From an uncultured Saprospiraceae bacterium (lineage in GTDB: Bacteria; Bacteroidota; Bacteroidia; Chitinophagales; Saprospiraceae), in assembly GCA_937921775.1 (NCBI GenBank), contig CAKZUK010000116.1, forward strand, positions 1-55,386: DNA of 55,386 nucleotides. The letters are read 5' to 3'. The translations under genes and the position numbers were made by a program. Of the stretch, positions 8,412-18,482 are shown one piece after another (the first letter of the stretch is position 1; each line of letters starts with the position of its first letter). Under the pieces are notes generated by a model. That model worked only from the letters and a program-made list of their open reading frames with translations, was not told where the DNA came from and did not search any database.

Positions 8412-9839
8412 CTACATCCCCACCAGCTCCCGAAACTTCGCCTCAGAATCAATCACTTCTGCCACCGTCAACATTTCAAATGTATAATTCGGTTTTTTCT
8501 GTAAAGCATCAAAGTCTAATTTGGAATAATTGGCAGCTGAAAAAACGGCAACTTTCTTCCCTGGAAGCAAACTAAAAAAGCGACCAGCTTCATCAGGTGC
8601 AAGCGGAACCCGATTCCACTTTGCCTTGGGGTATCGCATGATCGATTTGTTGTCACCCGGAATGAAAAACACTTCAGGTTCAGACAGCCCTTCATGAGTC
8701 GTTTGCTCAAAAGTAAAATTGGCAGCAAGCTCAATTCTGTCCTCCATTTTTAAAATACGATCCCAATTGTGAATGCCTACATTTCGAACTTCAAAATCGC
8801 GATAAACATCAGCCATGAGTTCCATGCGTTCTCGTTCAGTTTGTATTTTTGCCATAATGTCCTCATAGTTATTGCGCCAATGTTCGGGAGAGAAAGCAAA
8901 GAGTTCCTTGAGCGTCATGACGAATAAAAGTTTAGTCTGAAAAATCTGACTGCTGTCCTTGGAGGTAATGGTGAGTTGATAGGTTTTGTTTTGGATGAGT
9001 TCAACATCGGCATATAGATTTTCTGTCCATTTGGGGAATGATTTTTTTGATAAATTTTTCCAGACAATCATACTGGCCCATTCTCTACGATCACCAATTG
9101 GTAGGGCGGTTCGAGTTTCAATATTTTCCCAACCAAGGCCATAAGCTTTTAGTTTATTTTTCATGTAAGCATGATTCGCCTTTTTGACATCGTTGTTGAG
9201 GTAGAAATCGAGAATGGCATTATAGTTAAATGAAAAGTATTTGCGATTCAAAGGAAATGCAAGACTAGGCTTCATTCGATTGATTTTCTTTTTGAGTTTT
9301 TTCTTTTTTATGTTTATTTCTGGTTTGGTAAAACCCACACTATCCCATTGCCTTGCATCTTCATTGAGGTAATAAAAATTGTAGTCATCTGCTGACTCAA
9401 AGGAAGCCATTCTGACACCTATATTTTTATTTGGATCGACTTGGAGACTGCGTTCTTTATCATTGGCTCGAAGATCGAAAGAACCAGCTGTTTGGAAAGA
9501 ATGACTCTGTCCATTTTGCTGATAGTCCATTGGTATTCCTGCAAGATAAACGCTGGAAACATCATGAAATTCACGATACTGTACTTCTACTTTTCCTGTA
9601 GCTAAAGTCCCATCTCTATAGCGAAAAGCTTGAGCTGGAATGCGAATGGTGGTACCTGTTGTAAATTGAAAAATGGTATCTCGATCCGTGTCAAATTCAA
9701 AGGTCGTATACTCAGGGTCAAGTCCTGGAATCGGTGGATTTACAAAAGGGGTGATTGTAATTTCGTCTGTATTTTTGCAAGTAATAAAAAGGCTTACCAT
9801 GCAAACAGCAAGCAAGATAAGGTTTGTTTTTTTAGACAT
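8412..9839 (-). CDS. Hypothetical lipoprotein of about 475 residues
   Basis: The start at 9839 (MSKKTN) is preferred to the upstream in-frame ATG at 9872 because it begins a normal lipoprotein leader, with lipobox SLFITC and then KNTDE. The mature part opens with a beta-domain containing TGTTIRIPAQAFRYRDGT and KVEVQYREFHDVSSVYLAGI. This is a recurrent N-terminal domain in Bacteroidota lipoproteins, with no assigned role that I know. A Lys-rich stretch (KKKKLKKKINRMK) and a helical C-terminal half follow. It lies 47 bases downstream of the lysozyme-like gene on the same strand and may be co-transcribed with it. Function unknown. Confidence 0.65.
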   Translation of the reverse strand: MSKKTNLILLAVCMVSLFITCKNTDEITITPFVNPPIPGLDPEYTTFEFDTDRDTIFQFTTGTTIRIPAQAFRYRDGTLATGKVEVQYREFHDVSSVYLAGIPMDYQQNGQSHSFQTAGSFDLRANDKERSLQVDPNKNIGVRMASFESADDYNFYYLNEDARQWDSVGFTKPEINIKKKKLKKKINRMKPSLAFPLNRKYFSFNYNAILDFYLNNDVKKANHAYMKNKLKAYGLGWENIETRTALPIGDRREWASMIVWKNLSKKSFPKWTENLYADVELIQNKTYQLTITSKDSSQIFQTKLLFVMTLKELFAFSPEHWRNNYEDIMAKIQTERERMELMADVYRDFEVRNVGIHNWDRILKMEDRIELAANFTFEQTTHEGLSEPEVFFIPGDNKSIMRYPKAKWNRVPLAPDEAGRFFSLLPGKKVAVFSAANYSKLDFDALQKKPNYTFEMLTVAEVIDSEAKFRELVGM

Positions 9840-9886
9840 GTTGTTGATTTTAAATAAGTGAGTTGACCACACGAAAGGTCAACTCA

Positions 9887-10576
9887 CTAAGGTATACATC
9901 TATGAAAATAATGAAGACTTAGGGAATGGTAGCTGAGCTGGTCCATAGGTACTTTTTTTCCGTAAGGAAAAGCTTTCACTGTAATCCATGAATTGATATC
10001 GTCGATAGCTCGGTTGAATCCAAAGTTGTAAGCTGTGGCAAAAAATGCGATCTGGTCTGACTTGTTTTTAAATGTTAAACCAGCATAGCAATCTTGTGCA
10101 ATAGCGTAATAACAATAAGCATAGTATATCTGCCATTCAAAAGATTTTAGTCGTTTCAAACGTTCATTTCGAATGTGATTTTCGTTGAGAGATTGGTATG
10201 TTGCAATGAAACCAAACTCGTTTTGCAAAGCTGGAATATGTTCAATGTGAAATTCTAAATCCTCCACAAAAGATGGTTTCATCTGGAATGGACCAATGGA
10301 GAAGTCTGCGATTGAAACGCCACCTTTGACATAAAGCTCTTCTAGTAAAGCCGTTTCCAAAAAATCGCGAAACAAATTGTAACGTAAAAGCTCAGGATAA
10401 ACAATGGCCATCACTTCACTTTTTGGGGAATGAAAACGAATAGTAATATCGTTTATATCTTGTTGATGTGCAGATAGAAATTGGTCCGCTGATTTGATTT
10501 CAGCGTGATATTTTTTAGGCTCTGTTGCTGCAAGGCATAGGAGACCCGTTAAGAAGAATAGGCAGTTTCGAATCAT
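9887..10576 (-). CDS. Secreted protein with lysozyme/lytic-transglycosylase-like features
   Basis: 229 residues from the ATG at 10576 (MIRNCLFFLTG), chosen because it gives a clean signal peptide ending near AATEPKKY; an in-frame ATG lies at 10624. The segment VYPELLRYNLF followed 35 residues later by FSIGPFQMKPSFVEDLE resembles the catalytic Glu and S-x-G-x-x-Q-M/I motifs of soluble lytic transglycosylases and goose-type lysozymes, which cut peptidoglycan in the periplasm. Further on, FATAYNFGFN resembles the A-x-A-Y-N-x-G motif of those enzymes. I call it a divergent member by motif only. The downstream lipoprotein gene is 47 bases away. Confidence 0.5.
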   Translation of the reverse strand: MIRNCLFFLTGLLCLAATEPKKYHAEIKSADQFLSAHQQDINDITIRFHSPKSEVMAIVYPELLRYNLFRDFLETALLEELYVKGGVSIADFSIGPFQMKPSFVEDLEFHIEHIPALQNEFGFIATYQSLNENHIRNERLKRLKSFEWQIYYAYCYYAIAQDCYAGLTFKNKSDQIAFFATAYNFGFNRAIDDINSWITVKAFPYGKKVPMDQLSYHSLSLHYFHRCIP

Positions 10577-10807
10577 CTTTGTTGTTACTAGCTTCGTAAT
10601 CCACAACCAAATAATCTTTATCAATATTGCGGTAGATTATTTATTTAGGACACTGAATTTTTTGATTTGTAAAATTTTTGGCAAAACGGGATTCATGTTT
10701 TGATGATGGTTTGTGTAATACTTATAGAGTTTGATATATCTATGGTGTTTAAAAAGTTGTATTTTACCGAATAGTTAAGTAAACCCATTTCTATAAATCA
10801 ACTTCCA

Positions 10808-12697
10808 ATGAAAAACATAAAATATCTTTATCTAATTCTATTGTTTACGATTAATCTCATTACAACTAACCTGATAGCACAAGTTGAAATATCTAAAAAC
10901 TTAGAAGACATCGCAGTGGTCGATGAAAAAATAATGGTTGCAATGTCAGATGGCACCCGACTTTGCACGAATGTCTATCGCCCAAAAACAGATAAGCCAG
11001 TGCCAATTATTTTTTCCAGAACACCTTATAATTTTAATTCATGGGGTGATGGAGAAGAAAAAAAGCGAACCAAACAAAGGGCCTATGAAGCGGTGAAGAG
11101 AGGTTATGCTTATGTTGTGCAAAACGAACGCGGACGCTACTTTTCAGAAGGTAAGTGGGATATTTTGGGCTTACCCAAATCAGATGGTTACGATGCTTTT
11201 ACTTGGATGGCGGATCAAACTTGGAGTAATGGGAAGATAGGAACGCTAGGTTGTTCCTCTACAGCAGAATGGCAAATGGCAATCGCAGCACTAGACCATC
11301 CAGCACATGCTGCCATGGCGCCACAGGGCTACGGTGCAGGAGTTGGAAAAGTGGGGCGCTTTCACGAACAAGGTAATTGGTACCGAGGTGGCGCTACGCA
11401 AATGTTATTTATTTCTTGGTTGTATTCTGTACAAAATGATGAATTTCGACCACGAGTTCCCAAGGGAGCAACACAGGAAGACTTGAATCGTATTTCTCGT
11501 TTTTATGACCTGGCGTCTGAAGCACCAAAAGTTGACTGGGCAGAAATGTTCGGACATTTACCGGTGAGTGAGCTCCTCAAAAATGTAAATGGAACAAAAG
11601 GTATTTATGACCAAATGATCAAACGAAAGCCAAATGATAAGATCTGGTATGAAGGTGGCTTATATCATGAGGAAATGGATTTTGGTGTACCGAGCTTTTG
11701 GTTTGTGTCTTGGTTTGATGTTTCTTCTGGGCCTAATATTGAGCTATTTAATCACATTCGAAATAATGCTAGATACAAGGATGTCGCAGACGATCAATAT
11801 TTAATTATTGCTCCAACCTTACATTGTCGATTTACTCGTGCCACTGAGCATACGATGGTGGGTGATCTTGATGTTGGAGATGCACGCTTGAATTATGAAG
11901 AACAAATTTACGATTGGTTTGACTATCAGCTAAAAGGCGAAAAGAACAATTTTAAAGAGAAAACACCACGTGTCCAGTTTTACACGATGGGTAGCAATAA
12001 GTGGCAAAGTGCTGATGTATGGCCACCAGCGAATACTGAGATGACAACCTTTAACTTGTCGAGTCAAGGACGTGCGAATAGTTTGTATGGTGATGGAAAG
12101 TTGATAATCGATAAGGTAGATACAAAAGACATGGCAGATGAGTTTGTCTACAACCCCTTAAATCCAGTGCCTTCGTATGGCGGCAATGTTTGTTGTACGG
12201 GCAACGCGGTGCAAGGCGGTTCTTTTGATCAACAGGGGATGGAAACACGCCATGATATTTTGGTATACTCAACAGAGCCATTGACGGAAGGAGTGGAAGT
12301 TTCTGGTTTTATAGAAACGACACTTTATGTTTCATCAGATGCAAAGGATACGGACTTTACGATTAAGTTGATTGATGTGCATCCAGATGGTAGTGCTTAT
12401 AATTTGGATGAAACGATCCAGCGTGTTCGTTATCGGGAAGGTTATGACAAAGAAGTATTTATGGAAAATGGAAAAGTGTATAAGGTGGAAATGAGCCCAA
12501 TGTCGACGAGTAATTATTTTAAGAAGGGGCATCAGATTCGAGTAGAAATTTCGAGTTCTAATTTTCCACGTTTTGATCGAAACTTAAACACAGGAGGTGA
12601 GAATTATAATGAAAAAGAGGCGGTGATTGCTCGGAACAAAGTGCATCACTCGGCAGAGTATCCTTCGGCGGTTCGATTGCCGGTGGTGAAGAAATAG
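10808..12697 (+). CDS. CocE/NonD family alpha/beta hydrolase (X-Pro dipeptidyl-peptidase-like)
   Basis: Secreted serine hydrolase of the family that includes cocaine esterase, alpha-amino-acid ester hydrolase and glutaryl-7-ACA acylase; it cleaves esters or amides. A signal peptide ends at NLIAQ (about residue 25). The alpha/beta-hydrolase core has the nucleophile elbow [11 protein letters not shown] (probable Ser150) and a late His in [11 protein letters not shown]. The C-terminal jelly-roll (about 400-629) carries the family sequence [16 protein letters not shown]. Length 629 is typical. The TonB receptor gene starts 43 bases downstream on the same strand, so the two may act together on an imported compound. 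Substrate unknown. Confidence 0.88.
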   Translation: MKNIKYLYLILLFTINLITTNLIAQVEISKNLEDIAVVDEKIMVAMSDGTRLCTNVYRPKTDKPVPIIFSRTPYNFNSWGDGEEKKRTKQRAYEAVKRGYAYVVQNERGRYFSEGKWDILGLPKSDGYDAFTWMADQTWSNGKIGTLGCSSTAEWQMAIAALDHPAHAAMAPQGYGAGVGKVGRFHEQGNWYRGGATQMLFISWLYSVQNDEFRPRVPKGATQEDLNRISRFYDLASEAPKVDWAEMFGHLPVSELLKNVNGTKGIYDQMIKRKPNDKIWYEGGLYHEEMDFGVPSFWFVSWFDVSSGPNIELFNHIRNNARYKDVADDQYLIIAPTLHCRFTRATEHTMVGDLDVGDARLNYEEQIYDWFDYQLKGEKNNFKEKTPRVQFYTMGSNKWQSADVWPPANTEMTTFNLSSQGRANSLYGDGKLIIDKVDTKDMADEFVYNPLNPVPSYGGNVCCTGNAVQGGSFDQQGMETRHDILVYSTEPLTEGVEVSGFIETTLYVSSDAKDTDFTIKLIDVHPDGSAYNLDETIQRVRYREGYDKEVFMENGKVYKVEMSPMSTSNYFKKGHQIRVEISSSNFPRFDRNLNTGGENYNEKEAVIARNKVHHSAEYPSAVRLPVVKK

Positions 12698-12740
12698 TGA
12701 GCTTTGAATCTGGAGTTTTCAAGAAATCAAAATAAGTGTA

Positions 12741-15023
12741 ATGAAGCAAGTTTTAGTATTTGTAGTGTTCATTTTTTGTTTTACATTGACGAATGGCCAA
12801 GCTGTGATTAAAGGAGTATTGAAAGAATGTGATACAGATGAAGGGCTGATTGGCGCATCGATTTATATTGAAGGAACAAACAATGGGACAGTTACTGATT
12901 ATGATGGAAAATTTTCATTAAAGATTTCTCAATTTCCAGTATCTATTAACTTTAGTTATGTAGGATATACAGAAAAAAGCATGCTGATTGATTCGATTGA
13001 ATTTGTTGATGCTTGTTTAGATATAGGTGGAGAGGGGCTTGTCATATGTGAGACTCCTACAGTAGTCGACTACGCTCCAATCCACCTCACCATGCCAGTG
13101 CCTTTCATGAAATTGAATACGCGACAATTGCAAAGAGATAATGACCTCAGCATCGCGCCTGCACTCAATCGCGCATCTGGGGTATACATGCATAGTGGCG
13201 CCTTGAACACCAACCGAATTACGATTCGCGGGATTGGCAATCGCTCGCCTTTTTCTACTACAAAAATCAGAGCTTACCTCGACGACATTCCACTTACAAC
13301 TGGTGATGGTGAAACGACGATTGAAGATATCGATTTGAGTTTACTCCAAAAGCTTGAAATCTGGAAAGGCCCAACGGCAAGTATTTATGGAGCTGGCCTT
13401 GGTGGAATGATTCATCTGAAAACAAATCCTTATTATTCAGTTAGTTCTTTATCGACTAAATTTACGATGGGATCTTACGGTTTATTTAGAAATGCGAGTA
13501 CCATTGATTTTTCAAATAAAAAAGAAACACTAAATCTAAAAGTTAATTATAATAAAACCCACAACGATGCTTATCGAGATAATAACGAATACGACCGAGA
13601 GGGGCTTACATTACTTGGAAAAGTAAAGAAAAATAACAATGAAACCTCTCTCTTGATTAACCATACGCAACTGAAAGCCTTTATTCCCAGTTCACTCAAT
13701 CGAGAAGATTATGACAATGACCCTACCAAAGCAGCATTCACTTGGGGAAATGTGAAAGGTTTTGAAGATGGAAAGAAAACGATGTTTGGTGTTTCAAATA
13801 AAACACAAATAGCAAAAATTGATGACTTGACTTTGGAAAATAAAACAAGTGTATTCGCACGGTTTAGAAACGCTTATGAATCAAGACCATTTAATATTTT
13901 GGAAGAAGAAAGCAGCGTATTGGGACTTCGAACAAGTTTTGATCTTTACTCAAACAATCAAAGTCCTTTATTCCCAATGTTCTCGATTGGATTTGAAGGG
14001 TTTCGCGAAAAGTATGATTGGCAAACCTATGTGACGAATGACGGTGAACAAGGAAATGCACTTAGTGACAATAATGAAAAACGGAATTATTACAATGTCT
14101 TTGCTCAGTATTATAAAAAAATAACAGAAGAATTAAATTTATTGGCAGGTTTGAATTTCAATAGTACGAGCTATCAATATAATGATTTATTCGCTGATAG
14201 TATTGATCTATCGGGGGATTATAGTTTCGATCCGGTGCTGTCACCTCAGCTTGGTTTGAATTATGAAATCATGTACAATCTCTCGCTTTTTGCGACAGTG
14301 AGTCATGGTTTTTCGCCACCTTCATTTTCAGAAACACTTACTCCGGATGGTGCGATCAATCCTGATATTCAACCGGAGCAAGGTTGGAATTTTGAACTTG
14401 GAAGTCGCGGAAAAATTAACTATAGATTTGCTTATGAAATCACTGCTTACACGATGGAGATCCGTGACCTCTTGGTTGCAGAGCGAATCGGGCCCGACCA
14501 ATTTGTTGGTGTGAATGCAGGCAAGACTCGCCACAGTGGATTGGAACTCTATCTGGGGTACCCTTTGGAATGGAGAAGCGGTAGCGCCAACTTTTTTTCA
14601 ACCTATACTTACTCTGATTATAAGTTCATTGATTTTAAAAATGAGGATAATGACTATTCGGGCAACGAGCTCACCGGCACTGCGCCGCATAATTTTAACA
14701 TAGGTCTTGAAGCACAAATGGATTTTGGTCTTTATGGCAACATCAATTACAAATACGTAGATGCTTTTCCCATGCGTGACGACAATTCCATTTATTCCGA
14801 TGCTTATCAAGTTGTGAATTTGAAAGTGGGCTATGCAAAAGAAATTTTGCGAGACCTAGGTTTAGATGTATCCTTTGGGATTCAAAATTTACTAAACGAA
14901 AAATATGCATCCATGATTTTGATCAACGCAGGTAGCTTTGGAGGAAATGCGCCGAGGTACTATTATCCGGGTATGCCCCGAAATTATTATGGAGCGGTGA
15001 GTTTGAAATATTGGTTAAGGTAA
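12741..15023 (+). CDS. TonB-dependent outer-membrane receptor with CarboxypepD_reg-like domain
   Basis: Energised outer-membrane importer. A signal peptide (ends near TNGQ) is followed by a carboxypeptidase regulatory-like beta-domain (about residues 20-90, with TVTDYDGKFSLKIS). The plug (about 120-230) has ASGVYMHSGALNTNRITIRG and IRAYLDDIPLTTGDG, and a 22-strand-type barrel runs to the C-terminus. The plug wording is closest to the iron-chelate (FecA-like) group. No SusD partner follows, which argues against a SusC-type glycan importer. It probably forms a transcription unit with the hydrolase gene 43 bases upstream. Cargo unknown. Confidence 0.88.
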   Translation: MKQVLVFVVFIFCFTLTNGQAVIKGVLKECDTDEGLIGASIYIEGTNNGTVTDYDGKFSLKISQFPVSINFSYVGYTEKSMLIDSIEFVDACLDIGGEGLVICETPTVVDYAPIHLTMPVPFMKLNTRQLQRDNDLSIAPALNRASGVYMHSGALNTNRITIRGIGNRSPFSTTKIRAYLDDIPLTTGDGETTIEDIDLSLLQKLEIWKGPTASIYGAGLGGMIHLKTNPYYSVSSLSTKFTMGSYGLFRNASTIDFSNKKETLNLKVNYNKTHNDAYRDNNEYDREGLTLLGKVKKNNNETSLLINHTQLKAFIPSSLNREDYDNDPTKAAFTWGNVKGFEDGKKTMFGVSNKTQIAKIDDLTLENKTSVFARFRNAYESRPFNILEEESSVLGLRTSFDLYSNNQSPLFPMFSIGFEGFREKYDWQTYVTNDGEQGNALSDNNEKRNYYNVFAQYYKKITEELNLLAGLNFNSTSYQYNDLFADSIDLSGDYSFDPVLSPQLGLNYEIMYNLSLFATVSHGFSPPSFSETLTPDGAINPDIQPEQGWNFELGSRGKINYRFAYEITAYTMEIRDLLVAERIGPDQFVGVNAGKTRHSGLELYLGYPLEWRSGSANFFSTYTYSDYKFIDFKNEDNDYSGNELTGTAPHNFNIGLEAQMDFGLYGNINYKYVDAFPMRDDNSIYSDAYQVVNLKVGYAKEILRDLGLDVSFGIQNLLNEKYASMILINAGSFGGNAPRYYYPGMPRNYYGAVSLKYWLR

Positions 15024-15092
15024 AAAATTGTTGTATTAACTCTTGATTTTAAATAAACATCTTAGTCAACTTCTCACTTAGATTAGCGGTCT

Positions 15093-15635
15093 CTATAAAA
15101 CATTAAACGCTCCAATCAAAGTAGTGACATGCTCATCAATCGTCACGCCCAATTTTTCGACACCCATGTATATGGTATCTCGATGTATACCCGCCGCAAA
15201 TGATTTTTCCTTCAATCGTTTTTTAATCGACTTCACTTTCATCTCCCCAAATGGAATTGGGTTTAATTTTTGATAGGCATAAAATATCCCACTGATCTCA
15301 TCACAGGCCATAAGTGCCGCGGCGAGTGGTGTCGCAGGCTCAGTAGTAAATCCATTGAATCCAAAAGCATGTGCTTCAACCGCGTGAATCAAATCGTCGG
15401 GATAGTCCCATTCTTTAAACCAAGCCAATGAAGGGCCAGGGTGTGCTTCCGGATGCTCATCGTAATCGAGGTCATGTAGATATCCGGTCATGAAGTAGAG
15501 TAAGGGGTCAGCATTGTGAATGGCTGCATAAGCCTCGGTAGCGGTACCGACCATGAGGGCGTGATGTCGCTGGTAGTCGTTTTGTACGTGCTTTTCTAAT
15601 AAGATTTTTGCTTCAGCTTTAGTAGGGAGACTCAT
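15093..15635 (-). CDS. HD-domain protein (putative metal-dependent phosphohydrolase)
   Basis: 180 residues, cytoplasmic. The HD signature is present in order: an early His in YQRHHALMVG (H25), GYLHDLDYDEHPEAHPG with the HD pair (H54, D55), then HAVEAHAFGFNG with further His ligands, and a later Asp in AALMACDEISG. HD proteins of this size often act on nucleotides; the substrate cannot be told. ATG at 15635. Convergent with the TonB receptor gene and divergent from the repeat protein. Confidence 0.8.
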   Translation of the reverse strand: MSLPTKAEAKILLEKHVQNDYQRHHALMVGTATEAYAAIHNADPLLYFMTGYLHDLDYDEHPEAHPGPSLAWFKEWDYPDDLIHAVEAHAFGFNGFTTEPATPLAAALMACDEISGIFYAYQKLNPIPFGEMKVKSIKKRLKEKSFAAGIHRDTIYMGVEKLGVTIDEHVTTLIGAFNVL

Positions 15636-16070
15636 GTCGTAAGAATTGTAATGATAGAATTATTGAAGGTAATAAATTTATAGATCATTGAGTATACCGG
15701 GCTCACAGATTAGGAAGGAGTCTTCTACTCTGGGACCTGTTTGGCCCCAGACAAGCCCAATGATTCCTTTTAGCTAAGCGTTTGCAAAAAAAATAGGTGT
15801 TCTAAGTATTTGCATTAGCAAATTGACTATGTGGACTCATTGCGTTTGTTTACGATAGACGAGCAAGCTATGAACCTATATCATTATGTGTTTCGATCGA
15901 GATCGAGTGCTAGTAAGTTAGGGTATATTTATTATTCAGGCTGTATAGCTCCAATTTTTACAAAATAATTAACAAAATTAGTCCACACAAAGAATACTTT
16001 ATTTCGTTCTTTTATAAAAGAACTTCAAAACATACTATTTTTGTCGACAAACCAATCACAAACGATTATC
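15636..16070. promoter_or_regulatory. Divergent intergenic region with candidate -7 box
   Basis: No gene seen. A hairpin (TCTGGGACC at 15729-15737 with GGCCCCAGA at 15743-15751, one mismatch) lies about 100 bases upstream of the HD gene start. TATTTTTG at 16036-16043 matches the Bacteroidota -7 consensus TAnnTTTG, 27 bases before the ATG at 16071, but I see no clear TTG at the -33 position. The promoter call is therefore tentative. Confidence 0.35.
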
Positions 16071-18212
16071 ATGAGACTAAATATCCGCTTCATCTTCTCC
16101 TTAACGGTATGCCTAGCTTTTACTTTTTCTAGTGCTACTGCCCAGTTTGTCAACTTTGAAGACACCTGGAAGGAATTTTTGGCAAACGAAAAAACTTCCA
16201 ATATTTCCAAACTAACCAAGCCACCATTAGATCAACCCATTGATTTTGCGAAATGGGCGCTGATGTATGCCAACACTAATTTCTGTAGCGGTGATTTACG
16301 ATCCGCTCAAAAGAGAATGGAAGATGTGGCCTCAGTGGGAGAAACGAAATACAAAACCATTCCAGGATTCAAAGAAAAGTATGAAGACCTTGACCTAAAG
16401 ATCAAAGCCTATCATGGTATAGACAAACTTTGGAAACGTTTTTTGCGCAAGCGAGATGTAAGTTTGGAAGAACTGGAAGCGCAAGCAGATGCTCTCCGCG
16501 TTTGTGAAAAAGGTACGCTTGCAAAAACGAACTATATGATGGTCGCAGCACACTATTGCAATGGCGACGAAGCTAAGGCAAAAGAGATTTTTGAAAAAAG
16601 AGTACTCGCTTTAGCAGAACGTACTTCTCTAAAAATAGATGACGTAGAAGGATTGAAAAAAGAAGTGGACAAAATGAAGTCACTTTATGAAGTACTTCCA
16701 AAATTGGATAAAGCTTGGGCGGAGTTTATGAAAACGGATGAGTCTCCCGGATTTGAAGATAAGATTCCATTGATTAAATGTAATCCAGTACCAAGCATTA
16801 AAGCAGCGATTCTAATTGGAGCAACAGATATATGTAAGAAAGGAGATAAGATGCTTAAGAGGATCGTCAAACTACGATCTGCTAGTAATCCAAAACTAGG
16901 CAAAGATGTAAAAGAAAAATTAGCATGGCTGGAAGAAGAAGTTGGTAAATACAATGGTGATGTTGCAGTCTTGAACAAATCATGGAAAGAGTTTGTACCA
17001 AGTAACACTTTAAAAGGTGAAATTGATTTTGGTTACGAATATTGTGAAATCGAAGATCGTATCAAAGCTTATGTGATGGTAGGAATGGTACACCTTTGCG
17101 ATAGTGGAGTCGTAATGTTGGGGCGAATCGGCGACATCGTAAAAGAGCAAGACCCTGATTTGAGCGAAGAAACGCTGGGTGAGTTTGAAGAACTTTTTAT
17201 GGCCTCTAGAAATAACCATAAAGAGATAGAAGCACTTGATGAGCATTGGACTGAATTTATTGAGAATAATGACACCATTCCAAACGGAATTGATTTGGTG
17301 GAAACATATTGTGATCCGATTGCTCAGGTTAAGTCATGGGTGATAAAAGGTCATTTCGATGCTTGCGGAGAAGGCGAACGCCTCTTAGATAAAGTCGATG
17401 ATTTTCAAAAAGAAAAAGAATTGGAATTTGACGAAGAATTGGCTTGCAGAGTATTGCGCTTACGCGGAAAGGTATATCACTGCCGTTATATGGAATTAGT
17501 GATTAAAGCACGTAAAGAAACGCATGCAGAGCGCGAACGCTTTGGGCCACAGTCTTCAGGTGTCATGCAAGGCGCGCTCAATAGCGATAAGCAACCATGT
17601 GAAACCAAAGTTGTTTACTCTCCGCTTGGCAACATTGGAATAAAGTACGTGATATCCACCTACCTTTGTCAAGAAGTTGATTTAGCAAAAATGGGTGATC
17701 CCGAATACTATAAAAAAATCGCAGCTTGGGTAGATGGGGAAGTGTTGCAGAAGTATTGTGAAGAGAGCATGCGCTGTAAAGAGAAATTTTTCATTTATTT
17801 GGAAGGTCATACAGACGGACATCCTTTTAAGGGCGCTCGCTACAAAGAATCATTGGACATTCCGGAAGGGACGCCCTTTACACATTTTCTTGGTGATGAT
17901 GTAGAGGATAAGGTTACAAGTCGTGAAATAACTAGATCTCTAAAAAGCAATATGGAACTGGGAATCGCTCGCGCTTGGACAGTTGCTCAACAACTTGGTT
18001 TCATGGAAGTACCGATTAGTATTGGTGCTTACGAACATCCGAAATCAGAGAAGGGAGGAGAATATCGTCGGATTGAAATTGAGTTGAACATTACGAACTT
18101 GTTACTTGATTTTTATGAGAAACGATTGCAGGAGTTGATTATGTCTTCTGGGATTGGAGAGCGACCGGAGGGATGTGATGAGAATAAAACTGAAACTGAA
18201 ACTGAAAAGTAA
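16071..18212 (+). CDS. Exported protein with five W-x-x-F/Cys repeats and divergent OmpA-like C-terminus
   Basis: 713 residues from the ATG at 16071, which begins a proper signal peptide ending at SSATAQ. Five units of about 90 residues follow, beginning FEDTWKEF, IDKLWKRF, LDKAWAEF, LNKSWKEF and LDEHWTEF (DNA near 16155, 16420, 16703, 16972, 17235). Most have two Cys some 20-25 residues apart, suggesting one disulfide per unit in the periplasm. The C-terminus has LEGHTDGHPFKG, then NMELGIARAWTVAQQLG and GGEYRRIEIEL. These match the OmpA-like peptidoglycan-binding motifs, with an extra loop of about 30 residues after GHTDG. Probably a cell-wall-associated envelope protein. The repeat family is not one I recognise. 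Confidence 0.7.
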   Translation: MRLNIRFIFSLTVCLAFTFSSATAQFVNFEDTWKEFLANEKTSNISKLTKPPLDQPIDFAKWALMYANTNFCSGDLRSAQKRMEDVASVGETKYKTIPGFKEKYEDLDLKIKAYHGIDKLWKRFLRKRDVSLEELEAQADALRVCEKGTLAKTNYMMVAAHYCNGDEAKAKEIFEKRVLALAERTSLKIDDVEGLKKEVDKMKSLYEVLPKLDKAWAEFMKTDESPGFEDKIPLIKCNPVPSIKAAILIGATDICKKGDKMLKRIVKLRSASNPKLGKDVKEKLAWLEEEVGKYNGDVAVLNKSWKEFVPSNTLKGEIDFGYEYCEIEDRIKAYVMVGMVHLCDSGVVMLGRIGDIVKEQDPDLSEETLGEFEELFMASRNNHKEIEALDEHWTEFIENNDTIPNGIDLVETYCDPIAQVKSWVIKGHFDACGEGERLLDKVDDFQKEKELEFDEELACRVLRLRGKVYHCRYMELVIKARKETHAERERFGPQSSGVMQGALNSDKQPCETKVVYSPLGNIGIKYVISTYLCQEVDLAKMGDPEYYKKIAAWVDGEVLQKYCEESMRCKEKFFIYLEGHTDGHPFKGARYKESLDIPEGTPFTHFLGDDVEDKVTSREITRSLKSNMELGIARAWTVAQQLGFMEVPISIGAYEHPKSEKGGEYRRIEIELNITNLLLDFYEKRLQELIMSSGIGERPEGCDENKTETETEK

Positions 18213-18217
18213 AATGG

Positions 18218-18247
18218 AAAACCGAATGGCTTAGGCTGTTCGGTTTT
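18218..18247 (+). terminator. Rho-independent terminator after the repeat protein
   Basis: Perfect 9-bp stem AAAACCGAA (18218-18226) with TTCGGTTTT (18239-18247), 12-base loop, and a run of five T at the 3' side. It begins 6 bases after the stop codon at 18212. Confidence 0.8.
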
Positions 18248-18330
18248 TAATGAGATTGTGTTACTTCATGAAAAAGAAGGTCCAAGTTAAAATATTTGCT
18301 AAGCTGAGTCTCTCAAAAAGAAGAATGCGA

Positions 18331-18480
18331 TCACTCAAGGTACCGCTCCTCAAACTCCACCTCATTCTCCACCAACAATTCCCGCATCTCCTCCAATGAA
18401 GACTTCCCTTCTCTATGATGCACCTCTTGCCGTTTTATATACTCAATCAAATTATCCTTAGCATCCGGAGCATAAGTAAA
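18331..18480 (-). pseudogene. 3' remnant of an IS200/RAYT-type tyrosine transposase
   Basis: Read on the minus strand this gives about 50 in-frame codons ending in TGA at 18331-18333. Key pieces are LIEYIKRQEVHHREG, then SLEEMRELLVENEVEF and EERYLE. This is the C-terminal pattern of Y1 (IS200/REP-associated) transposases in Bacteroidota, of the form YIxNQxxHH..F.EE...LL....EYDERYL. The Tyr in EYIKRQ is the likely nucleophile. The HUH part and start codon are missing. The homology stops at about 18480, where the 86-bp direct repeat begins, so the gene looks truncated by or together with that repeat. Recognised by memory of the family, not by a search. Confidence 0.6.
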
Positions 18481-18482
18481 TG

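Noticed and set aside
12741..15023. SusC-type glycan importer
   Set aside because: There is no SusD gene downstream, and at 760 residues the protein is shorter than SusC proteins (about 1000); the plug is nearer to iron-chelate receptors.
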